Origin: DAOMNN01 sp050486545
GTDB taxonomy: Bacteria > Pseudomonadota > Gammaproteobacteria > Burkholderiales > Rhodocyclaceae
Reading direction: 5' to 3'
Length of the DNA stretch: 23,177 bases
Assembly (NCBI GenBank): GCA_050486545.1
Contig: JBJHDM010000049.1
Location: 1 to 23,177, forward strand
Shown: positions 1-8,594 of the stretch, piece by piece
How positions within the stretch are numbered: the first letter of the stretch is position 1
Layout: every line of letters begins with the position of its first letter
Made by a program: the position numbers and the translations under genes
The notes under the pieces: model-generated
What the model was told of the DNA's origin: nothing
What the model saw: the letters and a program-made list of their open reading frames with translations, nothing else
Database searches by the model: none

Positions 1-96
1 CCGTTGGATTATGGACAAGGCCTGAAGTTCGCAGTTAGCCTGAAATGGGGAGTTTCTACAACAATAATTCCAAAGCGATCGCGGGAGGATTCCAAC

Positions 97-1068
97 ATGC
101 CCGATCGGATGGTTCATGAGGGTGGGCCGCTCGGCTTTGCAAGGCGTTGTGAAGTCGGCAAGGTAGGCAAGCGTTGGCTTGTTTGTCTGGTCATGGGCTG
201 GATGCTTGTGTGGGCCGCCACGACGGATGCGGCGCAACGGGAGGTTTCGCTGCCCTATGGTCCGCTGTCGCTGGCCGGGACGCTCGAGCTGGCTTCGGGA
301 AAGACGCTGTCGGATGGCGTGGTCTTGATGCTTCACGGTGCGCTTGCGCACAAGGACATGCAGGTGATGCGGGATTTCCGAAGCATGTTTTCCCGGAATG
401 GGTACAACACGTTGGCCATCAACCTTTCGCTGGGCGTGGACGGGCGTGACGGCATGTTCGATTGTGAAACGCCCAGTCTCCACAAGGCCGAGGATGCACT
501 CGACGAACTCGATGCCTGGCTCGACTGGCTGGCTGCGCAAGGTGCCGGGCCGGTCGTGATCCTTGGTTTCTCGCGTGGCGGGCATCAGGTCGCGTGGTTC
601 GCCGCCGAGCGTTCCCGCCCCCAGGTTTCGTCGTACATCCTGCTTGCACCCGCCATCCCGAGCGATGCAGAGGATCCTGCCCGCTATGAAGCCCGCCATG
701 GAGCACGTCTCGAACCCGTTCTCGAGCAGGCACGCCGCATGGTCGATTCGGGACGTGAAGCAGATTTTCTGGAGGAGGTCGCATTCATGCATTGCGGCGA
801 GACGAGGGTCAGTGCGGAGTCCTTCCTTTCGTACTATGCTCCGGATCCGGAGGCCGACACGCTGCCGCTGCTCCGGCGTATCCGCACGCCGACCTTGCTC
901 CTTGTCGCCGGGCTCGACGAGATCGTCATCGACGCCGACCGCCGGCTGGGCGTCGCGGCCGACGGTGATTTTGTCGAGATGAAGGTCATTCCGGGTGCGG
1001 ATCACTTCTTCCACGACCTGTTCGGCGAGGACGCCATGGACGAGGTCGTCGAGTTTCTGGGTCGGTGA
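97..1068 (+). CDS. Exported alpha/beta hydrolase (serine hydrolase)
   Basis: A 323-residue alpha/beta-hydrolase-fold protein, probably an esterase or peptidase-like hydrolase; the substrate is unknown. The nucleophile elbow GFSRGG places Ser at about residue 159. The other likely triad members are Asp at about 274 (VAGLDE) and His at about 303 (GADHFF). LMLHGALAHKD is the usual oxyanion-hole strand-turn. A hydrophobic segment at about residues 26-41 ending near TTDAA looks like a signal peptide, so it probably acts in the periplasm. The frame is open further upstream, but I chose the ATG at 97 because GGGAGGA lies 7 bases before it. The gene stands alone: 88 bases separate it from the sulfur transporter gene, with no clear terminator. 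The fold is sure, the function is not. Confidence 0.85.
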   Translation: MPDRMVHEGGPLGFARRCEVGKVGKRWLVCLVMGWMLVWAATTDAAQREVSLPYGPLSLAGTLELASGKTLSDGVVLMLHGALAHKDMQVMRDFRSMFSRNGYNTLAINLSLGVDGRDGMFDCETPSLHKAEDALDELDAWLDWLAAQGAGPVVILGFSRGGHQVAWFAAERSRPQVSSYILLAPAIPSDAEDPARYEARHGARLEPVLEQARRMVDSGREADFLEEVAFMHCGETRVSAESFLSYYAPDPEADTLPLLRRIRTPTLLLVAGLDEIVIDADRRLGVAADGDFVEMKVIPGADHFFHDLFGEDAMDEVVEFLGR

Positions 1069-1156
1069 ACCGTATGTCTCGTCTATTGGTCCAACGTCCG
1101 TTACCGGGTCATCGATGTTGCCTGCCCATTCTTTCAGCTAAGGGGTCTTTGCCACC

Positions 1157-2269
1157 ATGGAATTGAGCTTTCACCTGCAAGTCCTGATCCTGATGTTCGT
1201 CGCCGCGATCCTACTCGGCGCGGTCGCGACCAAGACGAACTTCTGCACCATGGGGGCCGTGTCGGACTGGGTCAACATGGGCGATACCGGACGAATGCGC
1301 GCCTGGCTGTTCGCGATCGGACTCGCCGGGATGGGCGTCGTGATCCTGGAGGCCGCCTCGGTGGTGACCTTGCGCGGCAACACGATGCCGCCGTACCGGA
1401 CCGAGAACTTCGCCTGGCTGCGCTATATCGTTGGTGGCTTCATCTTCGGGGTGGGCATGACACTGGGGGGAGGTTGCGGCAACAAGACACTGCTGCGCAT
1501 CGGTGGTGGCAACCTGCGCTCGATCTTCGTTGCGCTCATGATCGGCATCGTCGCCTATCTGATGTTCACGACCAACCTGTTCAACATCGCGGTCATGAGC
1601 TGGGTCGGTCCGACCATCGTCGACCTGCGTGCCCATGGGATTTCGGGTCAGGGGATCGACGACTTCGTCAGCAGCCTCTCCGGAATGGACGGGACGACCG
1701 CGCGGGTTGCCGTCGGCAGCCTGATCTCGATCGGCCTGATCGCCTATGCGCTGGCTTCACGTGATTTCCGGGGCAACTTCGATCACGTGCTGGCGGGGAT
1801 CGTGGTCGGACTGGTCGTCGTCGTCGGTTGGTACGTCACGGGCGGCTCCATCGGTCAGGAGTGGGTCGAGGAGGCGTTCATGGACGGCGAGCCGAACCGG
1901 GCTGCGGTGCAGTCCTTCACCTTCATCAGCCCGATCGGCGACACGTTCCGCTACCTGCTGTCGCCGACCGACTTCAGCCTGGTGCGGGTGGGCGTGGTTT
2001 CGGTGTTCGGGGTGGTGCTCGGATCGTTCCTGTACTCGATTCTCAGTGGTTCCTTCCGCATCGAGTGGTTCAGTTCGTTCAGCGATTTCGCGAGCCACAT
2101 CGGTGGCGGCCTGCTGATGGGCTTCGGCGGGTTCATGGCGATGGGCTGCACGATCGGCCAGGGCGTGACGGGCGTGTCGACGCTGGCTCTTGGCTCCTTC
2201 CTGGCGCTGGGCTCGATCATCGCCGGCAGCGTGGCGACGATGAAGGTGCAGTACGCCATGCTCGATTGA
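1157..2269 (+). CDS. YeeE/YedE family sulfur-compound (thiosulfate-type) transporter
   Basis: A 370-residue polytopic inner-membrane protein of the YeeE/YedE family (DUF395/sulf_transp), whose characterised members (TsuA/YeeE) import thiosulfate using conserved membrane cysteines. Three cysteines sit in family-type settings: Cys30 (TKTNFCTMG), Cys107 (GGGCGNKTLLR) and Cys331 (GCTIGQG). The repeated Gly-rich motifs around them reflect the internal duplication of the family. The length fits full two-half members rather than the split half-size proteins. No TusA-like partner (YeeD) lies next to it, so the cargo cannot be read from context. AAGGGG about 11 bases before the ATG is an acceptable ribosome site. 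Thiosulfate is inferred from the family; other reduced sulfur species are possible. Confidence 0.88.
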   Translation: MELSFHLQVLILMFVAAILLGAVATKTNFCTMGAVSDWVNMGDTGRMRAWLFAIGLAGMGVVILEAASVVTLRGNTMPPYRTENFAWLRYIVGGFIFGVGMTLGGGCGNKTLLRIGGGNLRSIFVALMIGIVAYLMFTTNLFNIAVMSWVGPTIVDLRAHGISGQGIDDFVSSLSGMDGTTARVAVGSLISIGLIAYALASRDFRGNFDHVLAGIVVGLVVVVGWYVTGGSIGQEWVEEAFMDGEPNRAAVQSFTFISPIGDTFRYLLSPTDFSLVRVGVVSVFGVVLGSFLYSILSGSFRIEWFSSFSDFASHIGGGLLMGFGGFMAMGCTIGQGVTGVSTLALGSFLALGSIIAGSVATMKVQYAMLD

Positions 2270-2358
2270 TCCGTCCCGAAACGGGCTCCCGGATGGGCAG
2301 TTGGGTTTGTGGCTGGTCCGGGGGCGAACTTTGCCCGCCGATGCTGCTCTGAGCGGAC

Positions 2359-3252
2359 ATGTCCTTGCTCCGCTCCTTGCTCCGCTCCTTGCTCGTTGCC
2401 CTGCTCGCCGCACTCTCGCTCTCGGGGTGTGGCGTTCGTTACGTCTATTCCCAACTCGACTGGATCGTGCCCTGGTATCTCCGGGACTACGTGACGCTGG
2501 ACCGCGAACAGCGATCCTTGCTGGATGTGCGGCTGGGTGAGCGGCTCGACTGGCACTGCCGCAGCCAGTTGCCGGAGTATGCGTTGTGGCTGCGAGAAGC
2601 CGAGTCGTCGGTGCTGGCCGGGCATCCGGACCGGGCGACCCTGGAGCGTATGGCCGCGCGTGCCGAATCCTTCGGGTACGAGTTGATGGTCGCCGTGAGC
2701 GGAGATGTCGCGAGCTTGCTGGCGACCCTCGACGATGGCCAGGTCCAGCGGCTCGCGATCCGGTTCGACGAGCAGAACCGCAAGACGCGAGAGGAGTTCG
2801 TGGATGCGCCGGACGACGTCCTCGAGGCGCGTCGCGTCGAGCGCATCGAGAAGCGGCTGCGTCGCTGGATCGGATCGCTGAACGACACCCAGCGTTTGCA
2901 ACTCGAATCCTGGAGCGCGGAACTGGAACCGATCGCCGAAGAGTGGCTGGCCAACCGCATCGCATGGCAGCAAAGCCTGATTGCCGCGCTGGCGCATCGT
3001 GCCGACGGGCGCGCGTTCGAGATCCGGATCGCCGAATGGATCCTTCGCCCGGATACGGCGTGGTCGGCCGACTATCGTGCACGGCTCGAACGTAACCGCG
3101 TCCTGACGATGGAGCGGATGGTCGAACTCCTGGGATCGCTCACCGCCCGGCAGGAGAGGCGCCTACTCGGCGAGATCGCCTCGCTGGCGTCACAGTTCGA
3201 GCGCATGGCCTGCGTCGAACCCGGGAGCCTTGGGGCGCAGGCGAGCCGTTGA
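2359..3252 (+). CDS. DUF6279-type lipoprotein
   Basis: A 297-residue predicted lipoprotein. The N-terminus is a leucine-rich signal with a lipobox LSGC (Cys24). The mature part is mainly charged alpha helix and begins VRYVYSQLDWIVPWYLRDYV, which resembles the DUF6279 family of proteobacterial lipoproteins; no biochemical role is known to me. The start is fixed by an in-frame TGA at 2350 just upstream; the ribosome site is weak. The signal peptide is encoded partly by a 12-base tandem repeat (2362-2394), giving SLLR SLLR SLLV. It lies 89 bases after the transporter gene in the same direction and may be cotranscribed. Family assignment is from memory of the sequence pattern. Confidence 0.78.
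   Translation: MSLLRSLLRSLLVALLAALSLSGCGVRYVYSQLDWIVPWYLRDYVTLDREQRSLLDVRLGERLDWHCRSQLPEYALWLREAESSVLAGHPDRATLERMAARAESFGYELMVAVSGDVASLLATLDDGQVQRLAIRFDEQNRKTREEFVDAPDDVLEARRVERIEKRLRRWIGSLNDTQRLQLESWSAELEPIAEEWLANRIAWQQSLIAALAHRADGRAFEIRIAEWILRPDTAWSADYRARLERNRVLTMERMVELLGSLTARQERRLLGEIASLASQFERMACVEPGSLGAQASR
2362..2394 (+). repeat. 12-base tandem repeat, 2.75 copies, in a signal-peptide coding region
   Basis: The unit TCCTTGCTCCGC repeats perfectly at 2362-2373 and 2374-2385, then 9 bases match at 2386-2394. It encodes the SLLR repeats at the start of the lipoprotein signal peptide. Because the unit is a multiple of three, gain or loss of a copy would change signal length without a frameshift. 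Confidence 0.9.
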
Positions 3253-3286
3253 GCTTCGATGCGTCGCCACGGTCGCGTGCAGGGCG

Positions 3287-3910
3287 CTACGCGTAGTCGC
3301 TGACCCTTCCCGTCGTCGAGATTTCGCTCATCGCGAGCATCCCGGAATAGGCCTCGATCGCACGGCCGGCCGTAAAAACGAAGGCAGATGCCTCGTCATC
3401 CGCTGCGTCCTGGCGCTCCTGTTCTTCCTCACGTGCCTGGGTGGCCAGTTCGATCCTGGCCTGGGCGGCCATCTGCGCAGCCATGGCTGCGACCCGGTGA
3501 TCCTGCGGTGACGGGTCGGCCGGGGCCAGGGCCGCAGCGATGATCTGCTGCGCCTTGACGAGTGTTTCCTCGGGGGTCCGCCCCGGCGAGGTATCGATAC
3601 CGACTTCGCCGCCGACGGCATAGCGCTGCCCGTCCGGTCCGACGACATAGGTAAAGCTCGCGCCTGCCGTGATCAGTCCCGCCCCGGCGGCAATGTGGGC
3701 CATTTCGTGCGCGCGCACTTCGCGGTCGCGCTGCTGCAGCGCTCGGACCTCGCGCATTTCGGCGTCGGAAAGCTCGGTGCCTTGCCTTGCATCGCTCCGC
3801 TCACGCGGCGTCTCCGCCGCCCCGCGATGTTCGTCGGGGCCGGCTCCGTGCGGGCGTGGCGTGGCCACGGGGGGAAGGAAGCCGCCTGCAGGCGGCAGGG
3901 CTCCGATCAT
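3287..3910 (-). CDS. SprA-related putative metalloprotease (HExxH)
   Basis: A 207-residue protein of the SprA-related / CJM1_0395-type putative metalloprotease family. The zinc-binding HEMAH motif is at residues 68-72, preceded by the charged helix SDAEMREVRALQQRDREVRA and followed by GLITAGASFTYVVGPDGQRYAVGGEV, the strongest family block. The N-terminus is Pro/Gly-rich with no signal peptide or membrane segment, and the C-terminus is an Ala/Glu/Gln-rich helix, so it looks cytoplasmic. Proteolysis has not, to my knowledge, been shown for the family. GGAG lies directly against the ATG on the minus strand, too close to be ideal, so the exact start is uncertain. It converges with the lipoprotein gene. 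Confidence 0.8.
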   Translation of the reverse strand: MIGALPPAGGFLPPVATPRPHGAGPDEHRGAAETPRERSDARQGTELSDAEMREVRALQQRDREVRAHEMAHIAAGAGLITAGASFTYVVGPDGQRYAVGGEVGIDTSPGRTPEETLVKAQQIIAAALAPADPSPQDHRVAAMAAQMAAQARIELATQAREEEQERQDAADDEASAFVFTAGRAIEAYSGMLAMSEISTTGRVSDYA

Positions 3911-3994
3911 CTCCGGTCAGGCGGTCAATCCGGTTTCAGTCTAGCAAACTTCGTCCGAACAGGCCTTGGCGAACCGAACCTGGATCGGGGGTGC

Positions 3995-4846
3995 CTATGC
4001 GGCCAGTCCTCGCAGGCGCGCGCCGCGTCGGCGAAGCAGTTCGACCGTGACCAGCAAGGCGATCGAAATCGCGACCAGGATCGTCGCCACGGCGAGGATG
4101 GTGGGGCTGATGTGTTCGCGAATGCCCGACCACATCTCGCGCGGGATCGTGCGCTGCTCGACGCCGGCGAGAAAGAGCACGACCACGACTTCGTCGAAAG
4201 ACGTGATGAAGGCGAACAGTGCGCCGCTGATCACGCCAGGGGTGATCAGCGGCATGATGACCTTGAAGAAGGTGTAGGTGGGTGTGGCGCCCAGGCTCTG
4301 GGCGGCGCGGACGAGGCTGTAGTCGAAGCCGACCAGCGTGGCGGTGACGGTGATCACCACGAAGGGTGTGCCGAGCGCCGCGTGCGCGAGGATGACGCCG
4401 ATGAAGGTCTGGGCGAGCCCGATGCTGGAGTAGAAGAAATACATGCCCGCGGCGGAGATGATCAGGGGCACCACCATGGGGGAGATCAGCAGGCCCATGA
4501 GCGCGGCGCGGAAGGGCAGATAGGAGCGCGCCAGGCCGAGTGCGGCGATGGTGCCGAGTACGGTCGCGACCACGGTGGCGGAGAGGGCGATGACGAAGCT
4601 GTTGCGCACCGAGCGCAGCCATGACTCGCTGGTGAAGAAGTCCTGGTACCAGCGCAGCGAATAGCCTTCGGGGTTGAAGGTCAGCATCTCGCGGGTAAAG
4701 GTGAAATAGGGCTCCGCGTTGAACGAGAGCGGAATGATCACCAGGATCGGGGCGATGAGGAAGAAGAAGACCAGCGCGCAGAAGAAGCGATAGAACCAGT
4801 GCCAGGCGCGTTCGAGTCTTCCGGCGTAGGGGGGCAGGGGCGTCAT
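3995..4846 (-). CDS. Polyamine-type ABC transporter permease 2 (PotC-like)
   Basis: A 283-residue inner-membrane permease of the binding-protein-dependent type (BPD_transp_1), closest in style to PotC/YdcV of spermidine/putrescine importers. It has about six hydrophobic segments. The EAA loop that docks on the ATPase is at about residues 180-203 (VRAAQSLGATPTYTFFKVI...). It is the last gene of the operon, 16 bases after permease 1. I see no good Shine-Dalgarno sequence before the ATG, so translation may be coupled to the upstream gene. No clear terminator with a T-run follows the stop. The second permease of a heteromeric pair is well supported; the polyamine substrate is inferred. Confidence 0.9.
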   Translation of the reverse strand: MTPLPPYAGRLERAWHWFYRFFCALVFFFLIAPILVIIPLSFNAEPYFTFTREMLTFNPEGYSLRWYQDFFTSESWLRSVRNSFVIALSATVVATVLGTIAALGLARSYLPFRAALMGLLISPMVVPLIISAAGMYFFYSSIGLAQTFIGVILAHAALGTPFVVITVTATLVGFDYSLVRAAQSLGATPTYTFFKVIMPLITPGVISGALFAFITSFDEVVVVLFLAGVEQRTIPREMWSGIREHISPTILAVATILVAISIALLVTVELLRRRGARLRGLAA

Positions 4847-4862
4847 CGTGTGCGGGTCCGTG

Positions 4863-6107
4863 TCAGCCGAGCTTCATGTTGTCTATGCCGATGAGCCGGT
4901 TGTAGACGAAGTAGAGAATGACCACGCTGCCCAGCAGCAGCGTTCCCAGTGCGGCCGCAAGTCCCCAGTTGAGCGAGTTCTGGATGTGGAAGGCGACCAG
5001 ATTGCCTACCAGTTGCCCGGTACGCCCGCCGACCAGTGCCGGGGTGATGTAGTAGCCGATGGACAGGATGAAGACGAGCAGCGCGCCGGCACCGATGCCG
5101 GGGATGGTCTGGGGCAGATAAACGCGCCGGAAGGCGGTGAACGGATTCGCGCCCAGCGAGCGCGCCGCGCGCATGTAGGAAAATGGGATGGTCTTCATGA
5201 CGCTGTACAGCGGCAGGATCATGAACGGCAACAGGATGTGCGACATCGCGATGACCGTGCCGAGCTGGTTGTGCATGAGTTGCATGCGTGCACCGTCGCC
5301 GAAGAAGAAGGCGACGAAGTCGTTGAAGACGCCCTGCGACTGCAGGATCACGATCCATGAGGTGGTCCGCACGAGCAGCGACGTCCAGAACGGCAACAGC
5401 ACGAGGATCATCAACAGGTTGCTGTAGCGAAGCGGCAGCGTGGCCAACATGTAGGCCACCGGAAAACCCAGGACCAGCGTGATGACCGTGACCAGTGCGC
5501 TGAGCCAGAAGGTTCGCAACGCGAGCGGAAGGTAGATGCGCTGCTCTTCGGCCTGACGCACGATCCGGCCGTCTTCGTCGTATCGCAGATCGAGTGCGGC
5601 AAGGTAGTAGCTCGCGGTGAAGCGCCCGCTTTCGCGCTGGATCACCTGCCAGGTGGTTGGGTCGCCCCAGCGCGCGTGGGTCTCGATGAGGGACTCCCGG
5701 AACGGTGCTTCCAGGCGCGCCGCGCGGCGTGCGGTAGCGTTCACCGCCGAGCGCATGCCGCTGATCTCGTAGTTCAACCGGGTCGCGACCCGGCCCGTGG
5801 TCCGGTTCTCGCGCCCCTCGACCATGTCGGCTGCAAGGGCGGCATAGACCGATTCCGGGGGCAGGTCCCGCCCGTCCCAGGATTGCAGGGCGTCGACCGT
5901 GCGCGGAAGCACCTCCCGGATCTCCGGGTTGTCCACACTTCGGCGCATCATGTCGAAGATCGGCACGACAAAGGTCACGACGATGAACAGCAGCAGCGGC
6001 GTGACCAGCAGAAAGGCGGTCAGCTTCTTGCGACGTTCGGCCTGCCGCAGCTTGCGCTTGAGCGGCATGCCGTCAGCGGTGACCATGGCGTCGGTCGAGG
6101 GTTGCAT
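4863..6107 (-). CDS. Polyamine-type ABC transporter permease 1 (PotB-like) with large periplasmic insert
   Basis: A permease of about 414 residues that pairs with the downstream PotC-like protein. TM1 is at about residues 30-55. A soluble stretch of about 140 residues (about 55-195, beginning RRSVDNPEIREVLPR) follows before the remaining membrane segments; PotB itself is about 275-285 residues and lacks this. The EAA loop is at about 312-338 (MRAARSLGANPFTAFRRV). The frame is open to an ATG at 6152, but that ATG lies in the loop of a perfect GC hairpin, so I prefer the ATG at 6107; ATGs at 6086 and 6068 remain possible and none has a clear ribosome site. The insert should face the periplasm, where it could contact the binding protein. 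Confidence 0.87.
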   Translation of the reverse strand: MQPSTDAMVTADGMPLKRKLRQAERRKKLTAFLLVTPLLLFIVVTFVVPIFDMMRRSVDNPEIREVLPRTVDALQSWDGRDLPPESVYAALAADMVEGRENRTTGRVATRLNYEISGMRSAVNATARRAARLEAPFRESLIETHARWGDPTTWQVIQRESGRFTASYYLAALDLRYDEDGRIVRQAEEQRIYLPLALRTFWLSALVTVITLVLGFPVAYMLATLPLRYSNLLMILVLLPFWTSLLVRTTSWIVILQSQGVFNDFVAFFFGDGARMQLMHNQLGTVIAMSHILLPFMILPLYSVMKTIPFSYMRAARSLGANPFTAFRRVYLPQTIPGIGAGALLVFILSIGYYITPALVGGRTGQLVGNLVAFHIQNSLNWGLAAALGTLLLGSVVILYFVYNRLIGIDNMKLG

Positions 6108-6136
6108 TGTGGGTTGTTGTCGATCGCGGGTGACCG

Positions 6137-6162
6137 GGCCCGGGCCTCTCATGGCCCGGGCC
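6137..6162 (-). promoter_or_regulatory. Intercistronic GC hairpin between binding-protein and permease genes
   Basis: GGCCCGGGCC at 6137-6146 pairs with an identical self-complementary copy at 6153-6162 around a 6-base loop, giving a perfect 10-bp all-GC stem. It starts 8 bases past the binding-protein stop and has no T-run. It is therefore more likely an mRNA-stabilising or partial-attenuation element than a full terminator. Confidence 0.8.
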
Positions 6163-6169
6163 GATTGCG

Positions 6170-7282
<1,113 letters not shown>

Positions 7283-7303
7283 GTCAGTACCTCCAGTGGT
7301 TTG

Positions 7304-7346
7304 TTCGGCAAGCGATGAGCGGTCCGGAGCAGACGGGCTTGCCGGA
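7304..7346 (-). promoter_or_regulatory. Intercistronic stem-loop upstream of the binding-protein gene
   Basis: CGGCAAGC at 7306-7313 is perfectly complementary to GCTTGCCG at 7337-7344, with one further T-G and one T-A pair extending the stem to 10 bp around a 23-base loop. It lies between the ATPase stop and the binding-protein ribosome site. It has no T-run. A role in mRNA processing or stability is inferred. Confidence 0.65.
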
Positions 7347-7369
7347 GTGCGCCCCGGATGGCGTCGGTT

Positions 7370-8497
7370 TCAGCCCGGGTCGAGTGCCCGCATGTCCTCG
7401 GTGCGCCAGCCGATACGCAGGGATTCACCCCGACGTTTGACCGGGTGGCCCTGGGCGTTTGGAATCTTCACGACGAAGCTGTCGATGCCGCACACGGTGA
7501 CGCGGGTGCGAATGTGGTCGCCGAGGTAGATGAGTTCCTCGACGCGGGCGTCAAAGATGTTGGGAAGGGCGCCCTCGGCCGGGTCGATGGCGACGCGCTC
7601 GGGGCGGAGCGAGAGCATGGTCTCTGCGCCCACCTCGTTCGCCCGGATGCGCTGGGCCAGAGCGGTGTCTCCGTTTGCGAGGCGCACCGAGCAACAGGCG
7701 CCATCGATGCCTGTGACGACGCCCCGCAGACGATTGTTTTCGCCGATGAAGCCGGCCACGAAAGCGCTCTCCGGGCGTTCGTAGAGATCCTCGGGTGTGG
7801 CCAGTTGCTGGATGATGCCGTCGTTGAATACCGCAATGCGGTCGGACATCGTCAGTGCTTCGGTCTGGTCGTGCGTGACGTAGACGACCGTGACGCCGAG
7901 CGAATCGTGGATGCGCTTGATCTCGTATTGCATTTGCTCGCGCAACTGCTTGTCCAGCGCGCCGAGGGGTTCGTCCATGAGCACCAGGTCGGGCTCGAAG
8001 ACCAGCGCGCGGGCAACCGCGACGCGTTGCTGCTGGCCCCCCGAAAGCTGGGCTGGCCGGCGGTTGCCGAACTCGCCCATCTCGACCATGTCGAGCGCGC
8101 GTTTCACCTTCTTCTCGATGTCGGCCCGGGATGCCTTGCGGACCTCGAGCGGGAAGGCCAGGTTCTCGGCAACCGTCATGTGGGGAAACAGGGCGTAGTT
8201 CTGGAACACCATGCCGATGCCGCGCTTGTGTGGCGGCACGTTGTTGATGGGGATGCCGTCGAGCAGGATCTCGCCGTGGGTGGCGGTCTCGAATCCGGCC
8301 AGCATCATCAGACAGGTGGTCTTGCCCGATCCGCTCGGGCCGAGCATCGTGAGAAACTCGCCGCGCGCGATATCGAGGTTCAGGTCCTTGACGACAAGGC
8401 TTTCGCCGTCGTAGCTCTTCTGGACCCCGTTGAAACGTACGAATGCATCATGGGCGTGCCCCGCCGGCACCGGCGGGACATCATCGGAATCGGTCAT
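7370..8497 (-). CDS. Polyamine-type ABC transporter ATP-binding protein (PotA-like)
   Basis: A 375-residue ATPase that would energise the importer encoded downstream. Walker A is GPSGSGKT (53-60), the Q-loop Gln is at 99, the signature is LSGGQQQR (151-158), Walker B is LVLMDEP (171-177) and the H-loop His is at 209. The C-terminal region of about 130 residues matches a TOBE-type regulatory domain, as in PotA/MalK. It is the first gene of a minus-strand operon of ATPase, binding protein, permease 1 and permease 2. The ribosome site before the ATG is weak. PotA/YdcT-like identity is strong; the exact substrate is not decided by sequence. Confidence 0.93.
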   Translation of the reverse strand: MTDSDDVPPVPAGHAHDAFVRFNGVQKSYDGESLVVKDLNLDIARGEFLTMLGPSGSGKTTCLMMLAGFETATHGEILLDGIPINNVPPHKRGIGMVFQNYALFPHMTVAENLAFPLEVRKASRADIEKKVKRALDMVEMGEFGNRRPAQLSGGQQQRVAVARALVFEPDLVLMDEPLGALDKQLREQMQYEIKRIHDSLGVTVVYVTHDQTEALTMSDRIAVFNDGIIQQLATPEDLYERPESAFVAGFIGENNRLRGVVTGIDGACCSVRLANGDTALAQRIRANEVGAETMLSLRPERVAIDPAEGALPNIFDARVEELIYLGDHIRTRVTVCGIDSFVVKIPNAQGHPVKRRGESLRIGWRTEDMRALDPG

Positions 8498-8594
8498 CCG
8501 TCATGTGTGTTGCTTGAAGACGTATTTATCCAAACACATTTGATTGGCGTCATCAAGTCGGGTTTTCCCTTTGCAGCGACGCTTGGTCGGGGAT
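8498..8594 (-). promoter_or_regulatory. Leader region of the ABC operon with short inverted repeat
   Basis: This 97-base gap is AT-rich compared with the rest of the window and should hold the operon promoter. I found no convincing -35/-10 pair. A short inverted repeat TTGAT-N7-ATCAA (8540-8556) is a possible operator. Confidence 0.35.

Noticed and set aside
1..96. Promoter or upstream gene end before the hydrolase
   Set aside because: The segment is AT-richer than average, but I could not find a -35/-10 pair with acceptable spacing or a coding remnant.
1150..1160. GCCACCATGG around the transporter start, identical to a eukaryotic Kozak consensus
   Set aside because: The gene is bacterial in every other respect and has an upstream AAGGGG; the match is chance.
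2275..2285. CCCG-AAA-CGGG after the sulfur transporter gene as a terminator
   Set aside because: Only 4 pairs and no T-run.
2550..2566. TGGCAC-like sigma-54 promoter element
   Set aside because: It lies inside the lipoprotein coding sequence and lacks the TTGC half at the required spacing.
1757..3082. Long open frame (441 codons) on the minus strand opposite the transporter and lipoprotein genes
   Set aside because: It is Arg/Ser/Pro-rich with no recognisable domain and runs antisense to two well-supported genes; high GC creates such frames.
3287..3296. Perfect palindrome CTACGCGTAG at the end of the SprA-related gene
   Set aside because: A 10-base palindrome with no flanking structure or T-run, containing the stop codon; expected by chance at this frequency.
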